Assembly: GCA_031265595.1 (NCBI GenBank)
Contig: JAISCM010000104.1
Coordinates: 1-13,243, forward strand
Reading direction: 5' to 3'
DNA from: Tannerellaceae bacterium
GTDB taxonomy: Bacteria > Bacteroidota > Bacteroidia > Bacteroidales > Tannerellaceae
DNA length: 13,243 bases
Of the stretch, positions 7,717-13,243 are shown one piece after another. The stretch's first letter is position 1. The number at the start of each line of letters is the position of its first letter. The position numbers were made by a program, and so were the translations under genes. The notes beneath the pieces were generated by a model. It ran no database searches and was not told where the DNA came from. It saw only the letters and a list, made by a program, of their open reading frames with translations.

Positions 7717-7748
7717 TTTGAAAGTATGAGAGATTTTCCGTAAGTTTG
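7717..7748 (+). promoter_or_regulatory. Full Bacteroidetes promoter for the lipid cassette
   Basis: TTTG at 7717-7720, a spacer of 20 bases, then TAAGTTTG at 7741-7748. This matches the TTTG / TAnnTTTG architecture in both elements and in spacing and is one of only two complete matches found here. Transcription should start near 7754, leaving a leader of about 20 bases before the ATG at 7774. It makes the four downstream genes a transcription unit separate from pdxA. Confidence 0.7.
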
Positions 7749-7773
7749 TGCTTTCAAAGTTGAACTATACAAA

Positions 7774-8238
7774 ATGTTTAAAGATAAAACGATTGTCTAT
7801 ACTTCGGGAACGTTTGACATGTTTCATTATAACCACCTGCGGATGATTAATTATTCGCGCAGTTTGGCTGATATTCTGATAGTAGGAGTAAGTACCGACG
7901 AATTGGTTTCGTCATACAAACCAAAGCCAATCATACCGTTCAATGAGCGCCTGCAGATCATTGAAGCGCTGAAAACGCCTGATATTGTTATCCCCCAGCA
8001 TTCGCTTGATCATACCGAGCTGGTAAAAAAGCTAAACATCGACGCCTTTGTGGTAGGCGACGACTGGTATGGGAAATACGATTACTTAAAGGAACTGGGC
8101 GTACAGGTATTTTACTTCCCTTACGGGACAGGGGTTTCTTCCTCTAATTTACGCAAGACCATTCACGATTCTTACGAAAAGCATTTACGGGTGGAACGAG
8201 ACGCCAAACCTCTTACGGTAAAGGAAGATACAAAATAA
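7774..8238 (+). CDS. TagD-like cytidylyltransferase (glycerol-3-phosphate/phosphoalcohol type)
   Basis: A 154-residue cytoplasmic nucleotidyltransferase of the HIGH superfamily, predicted to join CTP and an alcohol phosphate into a CDP-alcohol. G-T-F-D at 12-15, G-D-D-W at 95-98 and G-V-S-S-S-N-L-R at 120-127 line up with Bacillus TagD (GTFD, GDDW, GISTT), and length fits with a short extra polar tail from about 135. The odd feature is H-Y-N-H at 18-21: both histidines of HxGH are kept but the Gly is Asn. Glycerol-3-phosphate is the most likely substrate by similarity. Ethanolamine phosphate or a sugar-alcohol phosphate is possible, and the substrate cannot be settled by reading. It is first in a four-gene unit and ends 8 bases before the dehydrogenase gene. 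Confidence 0.8.
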   Translation: MFKDKTIVYTSGTFDMFHYNHLRMINYSRSLADILIVGVSTDELVSSYKPKPIIPFNERLQIIEALKTPDIVIPQHSLDHTELVKKLNIDAFVVGDDWYGKYDYLKELGVQVFYFPYGTGVSSSNLRKTIHDSYEKHLRVERDAKPLTVKEDTK

Positions 8239-8246
8239 CGAACTGA

Positions 8247-8975
8247 ATGAAGAAGCAAGCATTGATCACAGGCGGTACGAAAGGTATTGGAAAAGCTGTT
8301 GCGCTTTCGCTCGGAGAAGCAGGCTACGACCTGATCCTTACCTATGCCTCCGACGAGGAGGCGGCCCATCACACGTGTGAAGAAATAAGCCGACTTACGC
8401 AGGCCGGCATCCTTTTGCTCAAAGCCGATATAACCAGGCAGGCGACGGTAGAAGACGTCTGCGCCTTTCTTGCAGAAAACAAGGTAGCGCTGGATGCGAT
8501 TGTCTTCAATGCAGGGCTTACCTGCCGGGATTCCTTTGAAGAGATACAGCAGGAAGACTGGGAGCGGGTGTTCTTTGGCAATGTCCATTTCCCCGTTTTC
8601 CTGTTGCAGCGCGCGCTACCTTTTATAAATAAGGGAGGAAGCATCGTGTTTACCGGTTCCGCTATGGGTATTTATCCCCATTCGGTGTCTTTGGCTTATG
8701 GCGTAACAAAAAGCGCCATCCATTCATTAGTTAAAAACCTGGTAAAGTTTCTTGCCCCTTATGAGATAAGGGTCAATGGGATCGCCCCCGGATTCGTAGA
8801 TACCGAATGGCAAAAGACAAAGCCATCAGACATTCGCCGGAATATAGAAAAGAAGGTGGCTCTGAACCGTTTCTGCAAACCGGAAGAACTGGCAGAAGTC
8901 TACAAGATGGTAATCGGGAATAGTTACCTGAATGGTGAAGTCATTGTTGTTGATGGTGGTTATTCTTATAAATAA
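8247..8975 (+). CDS. Short-chain dehydrogenase/reductase (FabG-like)
   Basis: A 242-residue classical SDR, a cytoplasmic NAD(P)H-dependent oxidoreductase. It has the cofactor motif T-G-G-T-K-G-I-G at 8-15, N-A-G at 88-90, and a full catalytic set: Asn112, Ser138, Tyr151 and Lys155 (Y-G-V-T-K). N-G-I-A-P-G-F-V-D-T near 178 and the C-terminal V-V-D-G-G-Y are typical of FabG-like enzymes. No Asp is seen at the end of the second strand (L-I-L-T-Y-A-S), which leans toward NADPH. Generic similarity to 3-oxoacyl-ACP reductase should not be taken as function. Lying 8 bases after a cytidylyltransferase and 5 before a CDP-alcohol transferase, it may make or modify the alcohol head group, or reduce a keto-lipid such as 3-ketosphinganine. 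It is unlikely to be the main FabG, which usually lies with acpP/fabF or alone. Confidence 0.85.
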   Translation: MKKQALITGGTKGIGKAVALSLGEAGYDLILTYASDEEAAHHTCEEISRLTQAGILLLKADITRQATVEDVCAFLAENKVALDAIVFNAGLTCRDSFEEIQQEDWERVFFGNVHFPVFLLQRALPFINKGGSIVFTGSAMGIYPHSVSLAYGVTKSAIHSLVKNLVKFLAPYEIRVNGIAPGFVDTEWQKTKPSDIRRNIEKKVALNRFCKPEELAEVYKMVIGNSYLNGEVIVVDGGYSYK

Positions 8976-8980
8976 ACCGG

Positions 8981-9865
8981 ATGGGTGAATTAAGCAAAGA
9001 ATACGAAGCTTCCTTAAAATCTATCGAAACAGAGAATATCATCGACAGGATATTTTATCGTCCTATAGGTTTCAGAATTGCCTGCTTTTTGCGTAATACT
9101 ACGATTACGCCTAATATGGTGACCATCATCTCTATTTTCATAGGGGCTTCGGTTGGTTTCCTGTTTTACCCCGCCAATCTGCTATATAATATTTGCGGGA
9201 TATTACTTTTTATCTTCGCCAATATATTAGACTGTGTAGATGGGCAATTAGCGCGCCTTACCGGTATCAAGTCGGCCATCGGGCGCATCCTGGATGGCGT
9301 GGCGGGCGATATTTGGTTTACCTGCATTTACGCCAACCTGGCCTTGCGCCTTTCCCATCAATATAATACGTATTGGTTTTTTGTGCCTGCCGTAATAGCC
9401 GGGGTATCCCATCTGGTACAGGCAAATATTACCGATTACTATAAAACGCTCCACCTCTATTTTATCAGTAAAGAAAAAGGAGCCGAATTTCAAACGCTCG
9501 AACAAATACGCAAGCAACATAAAGAAACCAAACCCGGGATAAACAAAATCTTTTATCTCCTTTACAAAGCCTATACGTCGATTCAGGAGAAAGCAACTCC
9601 TACTCTTCAGAAAATGCTTACGAACCTGCATCGTACATACGGAGACGATATACCGGAGCCTATACGGACGACATTCAGGGTGAAAAGCCGTGGCTTAATG
9701 CCGCTTATCGACCTGATGACGTTCAACGGACGCACGATTATCCTGTTTATGATCATCCTTTCCGGGAATGTATGGGCGTATTTTCTTTATGAAATCATCG
9801 TTTTAAACCTTATTTTACTTATTGCAACGAGAAAGCACGAGAAAATATGTGCTACTTTTTTGTAA
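8981..9865 (+). CDS. CDP-alcohol phosphatidyltransferase family protein
   Basis: A 294-residue integral membrane enzyme expected to displace CMP from a CDP-activated partner and form a phosphodiester lipid. The family motif lies at 84-110: Asp84-x2-Asp87-Gly-x2-Ala-Arg92-x8-Gly101-x3-Asp105. The last Asp should be at 109 but that residue is Gly, and Asp is at 110, giving D-x4-D. Membrane helices are likely at about 45-63, 66-83, 108-124, 131-148, 250-268 and 270-283. A charged, mostly soluble segment of about 90 residues (160-248) separates helices 4 and 5, which small members such as PgsA lack. T-P-N-M-V-T near 43 is the usual lead-in to the first helix. It could use CDP-diacylglycerol plus a free alcohol, or a CDP-alcohol plus a hydroxyl lipid; a cytidylyltransferase in the same unit favours the second. 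Confidence 0.85.
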   Translation: MGELSKEYEASLKSIETENIIDRIFYRPIGFRIACFLRNTTITPNMVTIISIFIGASVGFLFYPANLLYNICGILLFIFANILDCVDGQLARLTGIKSAIGRILDGVAGDIWFTCIYANLALRLSHQYNTYWFFVPAVIAGVSHLVQANITDYYKTLHLYFISKEKGAEFQTLEQIRKQHKETKPGINKIFYLLYKAYTSIQEKATPTLQKMLTNLHRTYGDDIPEPIRTTFRVKSRGLMPLIDLMTFNGRTIILFMIILSGNVWAYFLYEIIVLNLILLIATRKHEKICATFL

Positions 9866-9870
9866 TTTTG
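9863..9870 (+). promoter_or_regulatory. TAATTTTG box just before the acyltransferase start
   Basis: TAATTTTG matches TAnnTTTG and uses the stop codon of the preceding gene. It ends only four bases before the ATG at 9875, so a transcript from it would begin at or just past that ATG. No -33 TTTG is at the right distance. It may be chance, a promoter for a leaderless message, or a promoter for a later start such as Met14. Confidence 0.2.
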
Positions 9871-9874
9871 CGCT

Positions 9875-10717
9875 ATGAAAAAAACTGTAATTGATATTTA
9901 TGATCTTCAGGAGATGGTTCCGTTTTTTAAAAGTAAATTCGGAACCTATATAGGGAAGTTGTTAATTAAATGGCTTTGTATTGAAAAGGTAAACCGGGTG
10001 CATGCGAATCATTGCCATCTGCGGGGCGCCGCTTTTACGGGCGCTATTCTGTCCGACCCGCTTATTCATATTAAATACAAAGTTCATAACGAAGCATTCG
10101 TAGACCATCTTCCCGAAGGAGCTTTTATTACCATTTCCAATCATCCGATCGGCTCGTTGGATGGTATCATACTCATTGATATCTTCGCCTCCCGCCGGCC
10201 AGACTTTAAAGTTATGGTAAATGGCGTGTTGTCTAAGATCGGCGCTATGGAAGACAATTTTATCTCCGTTATGCCCGATTCTACGAATCAGGGGGCGAAT
10301 CTTCAGAATGTAAATGGGGTGCGCACTTCGCTGGGCCGCTTGCAGGAAGGGCATCCGATGGGCTTCTTTCCTGCCGGCGCTATTTCATTCTATCAGAAAG
10401 ATGCGAAAAGGATCTGCGACCTTCCCTGGACGCATAGCGTGATCAAACTGATCCGTAAGGCGGAAGTCCCCGTTTATCCCGTCTATTTTGATTTTCTAAA
10501 TTCCGGCTACTTCTATTGGCTGGGCAAGGTAGACTGGCGGATACGCACGCTCCGCATCCCCGGAGAAGTATTCAATAAGAAAGGAAAGACATTCGATGTG
10601 TATATAGGCCAGCCCGTTACCGCCGGCGAAATAAAGGGGATAGCAAGCGATGCCGAGCTCGCAAACTTTCTGTATGATAAAACATATCATGTAAAAGAGG
10701 ATATTTCTTTGCGATAA
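9875..10717 (+). CDS. Hemolysin/GlsA-like lysophospholipid-type acyltransferase
   Basis: A 280-residue predicted membrane-associated acyltransferase that would move a fatty acyl group from acyl-ACP or acyl-CoA onto a hydroxyl of a lipid. Motif I is S-N-H-P-I-G-S-L-D with His90 and Asp96, so H-x5-D in place of the H-x4-D of PlsC. F-P-A-G at 165-168 takes the place of F-P-E-G, and V-P-V-Y-P-V at 198-203 matches the last acyltransferase motif. These variants resemble, from memory, the hemolysin-like acyltransferases of Bacteroidetes that include GlsA of glycine-lipid synthesis. No GNAT partner (GlsB) is next to it, so the glycine-lipid role is not supported here. It follows the CDP-alcohol transferase by 9 bases and closes the cassette. 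Hydrophobic residues 23-36 may help membrane docking. Its acceptor is unknown. Confidence 0.82.
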   Translation: MKKTVIDIYDLQEMVPFFKSKFGTYIGKLLIKWLCIEKVNRVHANHCHLRGAAFTGAILSDPLIHIKYKVHNEAFVDHLPEGAFITISNHPIGSLDGIILIDIFASRRPDFKVMVNGVLSKIGAMEDNFISVMPDSTNQGANLQNVNGVRTSLGRLQEGHPMGFFPAGAISFYQKDAKRICDLPWTHSVIKLIRKAEVPVYPVYFDFLNSGYFYWLGKVDWRIRTLRIPGEVFNKKGKTFDVYIGQPVTAGEIKGIASDAELANFLYDKTYHVKEDISLR

Positions 10718-10740
10718 ATTGAATTAAGTTTGTAATTTTG
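10708..10740 (+). promoter_or_regulatory. Full promoter for the sigma-54 activator-lptE unit
   Basis: TTTG at 10708-10711, a 21-base spacer, then TAATTTTG at 10733-10740. A second -7-like octamer, TAAGTTTG, abuts it at 10725-10732. Transcription should start near 10746 and leave a leader of about 33 bases before the ATG at 10779. The -33 element lies inside the last codons of the acyltransferase gene. Confidence 0.6.
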
Positions 10741-10778
10741 GCAGATAAACTGAAATAATTACAGATATTCGATTTAGT

Positions 10779-11957
10779 ATGATGGTGAAAGTAGATATCC
10801 AACAGATAAAGCAACGTTACGGAATAATCGGAAACTGTCCGGCATTGAACCGGGCGATCGATGTAGCCCTACAGGTAGCCCCTACCGGCTTATCGGTACT
10901 CATCACGGGAGAGAGTGGGGTGGGGAAGGAGACCTTTCCCCAGATCATTCATCAGAATAGCCCGCGTAAGCATGGGCAATACATAGCCGTCAACTGCGGG
11001 GCCATCCCGGAAGGGACGATAGATTCCGAACTGTTCGGACACGAGAAAGGCTCGTTCACCGGCGCTTTTGCCGAAAGAAAAGGCTACTTTGAGGTGGCCG
11101 ATGGCGGCACCGTATTCCTCGACGAAGTAGGAGAACTACCCATCCCCACACAGGCGCGCCTGCTGCGTGTGCTCGAAACGGGCGAATTTCTTAAAGTAGG
11201 CTCTTCCAAGGTATTTAAGACCAATGTACGGATTGTGGCCGCTACCAATGTAAACCTCAACCAGGCTGTTATGGAAGGGAAATTCCGTGAAGACCTGTTC
11301 TACCGCCTGAGCACCGTCCCCGTAACGATCCCTCCGTTGCGCGAAAGGGGCGCCGACGATATTATACTGCTTTTCCGCAAATTTGCAAGCGATTGCGCCG
11401 GGAAATACCGGATGCCTGCTATTCATCTGGATGGAGGCGCCCGCCAGTTACTTATCTCTTATCGCTGGCCGGGTAATATCCGCGAGCTAAAGAATCTGAC
11501 GGAACGCATCTCTATTATAGAAGAAAACCGGGATATTACGGCGGATATATTGCAGCAATACCTGCCGGATGCTACGGTAGAGAAATACCCGGTATTGCTA
11601 AAGAAAGAAAATGAGCAAAAGATATTCAACAGCGAACGGGAGATACTCTACCAGGTTCTTTTCGACATGAAGAATGATGTAAATGAACTAAAAAAGCTTG
11701 TACACGAAATTATGGGAGGGAATATGCCCGTATCCATCCACGAAGAGACCGTTTCTCACCCTCATCCCATCCCTCACTCCATTCAGGATGCAGAGCCTGT
11801 AGAAGAAGAAGTATCGTTATCGCTGGAAGATGTAGAAAAAGAAATGATAAAAAAAGCGCTGGAAAAGCATAACGGACGGCGCAAAAACGCTGCTGCCGAC
11901 CTGAAAATATCCGAACGGACGCTCTATCGTAAAATAAAAGAATATAATCTGGAATAA
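10779..11957 (+). CDS. Sigma-54-dependent transcription activator without receiver domain
   Basis: A 392-residue AAA+ bacterial enhancer-binding protein that would use ATP hydrolysis to open sigma-54 (RpoN) promoters. Walker A is G-E-S-G-V-G-K-E at 44-51, the sigma-54 contact loop is G-S-F-T-G-A at 91-96, Walker B is G-T-V-F-L-D-E-V at 110-117, and R-E-D-L-F-Y-R-L at 170-177 carries the arginine finger region. R-W-P-G-N-I-R-E-L at 229-237 is the sensor II region, and a Fis-type helix-turn-helix fills about 366-386. The AAA+ domain starts almost at once (about residue 15), so there is no receiver, GAF or PAS domain, as in PspF; control must come from a partner or from expression. A linker of about 90 residues (270-345, Pro/His/Glu-rich) precedes the DNA-binding end. 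ATG 10782 is an equally possible start. lptE follows after two bases. Confidence 0.93.
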   Translation: MMVKVDIQQIKQRYGIIGNCPALNRAIDVALQVAPTGLSVLITGESGVGKETFPQIIHQNSPRKHGQYIAVNCGAIPEGTIDSELFGHEKGSFTGAFAERKGYFEVADGGTVFLDEVGELPIPTQARLLRVLETGEFLKVGSSKVFKTNVRIVAATNVNLNQAVMEGKFREDLFYRLSTVPVTIPPLRERGADDIILLFRKFASDCAGKYRMPAIHLDGGARQLLISYRWPGNIRELKNLTERISIIEENRDITADILQQYLPDATVEKYPVLLKKENEQKIFNSEREILYQVLFDMKNDVNELKKLVHEIMGGNMPVSIHEETVSHPHPIPHSIQDAEPVEEEVSLSLEDVEKEMIKKALEKHNGRRKNAAADLKISERTLYRKIKEYNLE

Positions 11958-11959
11958 GT

Positions 11960-12472
11960 ATGAAAGCCCACAGACAACTAACGTTTATCATCTTACTATC
12001 AGGGATACTCTGTGCCTGTAGTATTTCGTACAGCTTTACAGGATCGTCTATTGATTACGAAACAACGAAAACGATCACCATCAGCGACTTTCCTAATCAG
12101 GCCCCTTTGGTTTCCCCCCCGCTGGCACAGAAGTTTACAGAAGAGCTGAAAGACCTCTTTATCCGGCGAACGAAGCTTCAGATGATCTCGGCCAATGGCG
12201 ATATTGCCCTGGAAGGCGAAATAACAGGTTATGACCTGGCCCCTATGGCGATAAAAGAAGATGCCTATTCTTCGATGACGAAGCTGACATTGACCATCCG
12301 CGTACGCTATGCCAACCGGGCCACGCCCGATAAGGACTTTGAACAGTCTTTCTCGGCCAACCGCGAATTTAACAGCGACCAGATACTCGAACTCGTTCAA
12401 GACGAACTGAATGCAGAATTAGTAAAGGAAATTACCGAACAAATATTCAACTCCACCGTGGCCGACTGGTAA
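11960..12472 (+). CDS. lptE: LPS assembly lipoprotein LptE
   Basis: LptE is the outer-membrane lipoprotein that plugs the LptD barrel and guides insertion of lipopolysaccharide at the cell surface. The 170-residue protein has a signal peptide ending in I-L-C-A-C, with Cys20 as the lipid-bearing residue. After it come Y-S-F-T-G and a strand-helix layout, with L-A-Q-K-F-T-E-E-L-K-D near 55, a central strand region (L-E-G-E-I-T-G-Y near 84), and a C-terminal helix (L-V-Q-D-E-L-N-A-E-L-V-K-E-I) typical of Bacteroidetes LptE. Length matches the family. It starts two bases after the sigma-54 activator stop, so the two are almost certainly co-transcribed and perhaps translationally coupled. The next gene begins after another two bases. 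Together with lptC at the other end of the window it points to LPS transport. Confidence 0.87.
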   Translation: MKAHRQLTFIILLSGILCACSISYSFTGSSIDYETTKTITISDFPNQAPLVSPPLAQKFTEELKDLFIRRTKLQMISANGDIALEGEITGYDLAPMAIKEDAYSSMTKLTLTIRVRYANRATPDKDFEQSFSANREFNSDQILELVQDELNAELVKEITEQIFNSTVADW

Positions 12473-12474
12473 GC

Positions 12475-13243
12475 ATGGATGCAACAGAACTATATCAGGT
12501 AATGGAGGATCTTTCTCTGCTGACGAAAGATACACTTCCGAAGTTAAAACAACTGACGGAGGCGTATCCTTATTTTCATACGGCAAAAATTCTGTATTTA
12601 AAAAACCTGGCTGTTCTCAATGCCGCCAATTTCGCTTCCGAACTGGAGCGAATGGCCATTTACATTTCCGACCGGAGAAAACTATTCACACTTATTGAAG
12701 GTACGCGATATGGATTTAAGGTTCAGACAGCGAAGGAAAAGAGAAAGAAGGATGATTCATTTTCACTGATTGATTCGTTTCTTTCTTCCCACAGCAACGT
12801 ACCTGCCCATCCGGATGGGCCGGCCAATCCGGATATACTCTTTCGCCCCTCTGCTTCGTCCGACTATTTATTATGGAAGTCTTCGGAAGATACGGAAGAA
12901 GCAGCAGATACGGCTAACGGCGGTTCGCCGCCACTAAAAGGTTACGAACTGATCGACTCGTTCCTCGAAAAAGACCGGCAAAGAGAGCCGGGCAGAGGAT
13001 TACGGCACGACGACGCCGATGATACCTTACACGATATGGAAGAGATGAAAAATAAAACAGACGAATCTCCTCCCAGGGATGAAGATTCTTATTTTACAGA
13101 AACCTTGGCCCGGATTTATATCAGACAGAAACGATATGAGAAAGCTTTGCAAATAATTAAAAATTTAAGCTTGAAATATCCGGAAAAAAATGTTTACTTT
13201 GCAGACCAAATCAGATTTTTGGAAAAATTGATTATTAACACTA
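12475..13243 (+). CDS. TPR-like protein of the lptE-secG region (3' end cut by window)
   Basis: An open frame starts two bases after the lptE stop and runs off the window, giving 256 residues with no stop. The N-terminal part (M-D-A-T-E-L-Y-Q) is helical, with L-T-E-A-Y-P-Y-F-H-T-A near residue 27. A disordered, acidic and Pro-rich middle (about 82-200) carries the phrase L-I-D-S-F-L twice, at 98-103 and 159-164. The C-terminal part (D-S-Y-F-T-E-T-L-A-R-I-Y at 204-215, then K-R-Y-E-K-A-L-Q near 219 and Y-F-A-D-Q-I-R-F-L-E-K-L) resembles a tetratricopeptide pair and the conserved end of the hypothetical protein that precedes secG in Bacteroidales, so only a few codons are probably missing. There is no signal peptide, so it should be cytoplasmic. 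Its function is unknown; a link to secretion or LPS transport is suggested only by position. Confidence 0.8.
   Translation, partial: MDATELYQVMEDLSLLTKDTLPKLKQLTEAYPYFHTAKILYLKNLAVLNAANFASELERMAIYISDRRKLFTLIEGTRYGFKVQTAKEKRKKDDSFSLIDSFLSSHSNVPAHPDGPANPDILFRPSASSDYLLWKSSEDTEEAADTANGGSPPLKGYELIDSFLEKDRQREPGRGLRHDDADDTLHDMEEMKNKTDESPPRDEDSYFTETLARIYIRQKRYEKALQIIKNLSLKYPEKNVYFADQIRFLEKLIINT

Noticed and set aside
8172..8588. 138-codon minus-strand open frame across the cytidylyltransferase/SDR junction
   Set aside because: It overlaps two genes with complete catalytic motifs on the plus strand and its translation resembles no protein family; it is a shadow frame.
11999..12400. 133-codon minus-strand open frame opposite lptE
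   Set aside because: The plus-strand LptE has a proper lipobox, family length and two-base spacing to both neighbours, while the opposite frame has no recognisable features.
13194..13201. TTACTTTG as a -7 promoter box for the expected secG
   Set aside because: It misses the TA at the first two positions of TAnnTTTG, and the bases are constrained by the conserved Y-F-A-D-Q coding sequence.

Overview
This window looks like a Bacteroidales (Bacteroidetes) chromosome, probably from the Parabacteroides/Tannerella/Porphyromonas side, although the genus cannot be fixed by reading. The evidence is the gene set (DUF4837 lipoprotein, BF3164-like 6-bladed beta-propeller lipoprotein, Bacteroidetes-type LptC and LptE lipoproteins, a receiver-less sigma-54 activator), the lack of clear Shine-Dalgarno sequences, and repeated TAnnTTTG boxes just upstream of genes, which is the Bacteroidetes -7 promoter element. 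All genes are on the + strand. No tRNA, rRNA, transposase or CRISPR array was seen.

Layout. 1-549: end of lptC, whose signal peptide probably begins before the window. 550-802: the longest non-coding gap, starting with an extreme C-tract/G-tract. 803-1999: a lone beta-propeller lipoprotein that looks like an accessory insertion. 2119-4248: a PpiD/SurA-type periplasmic peptidyl-prolyl isomerase. 4344-5369: rlmN. 5494-7666: DUF4837 lipoprotein and pdxA as a pair. 7774-10717: a compact four-gene lipid cassette (TagD-like cytidylyltransferase, short-chain dehydrogenase, CDP-alcohol phosphatidyltransferase, acyltransferase) with gaps of 5-9 bases, behind the best promoter in the window. 10779-13243: a sigma-54 activator, lptE and the start of a TPR-like protein, nearly touching each other; secG is expected next.

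The theme is envelope construction. LptC and LptE belong to the LPS export bridge, the PpiD-like protein helps fold exported proteins, and the cassette carries the parts needed to activate an alcohol phosphate with CTP and attach it to a lipid. The cassette is the best candidate for an undescribed system. Its cytidylyltransferase has HYNH in place of HxGH, its phosphatidyltransferase has the final Asp of the CDP-alcohol motif shifted by one residue, and its acyltransferase has H-x5-D rather than H-x4-D. A plausible but unproven reading is synthesis of a phospho-head-group lipid (glycerophospho-, polyol-phospho- or ethanolamine-phospho-lipid, possibly on a sphingoid backbone).
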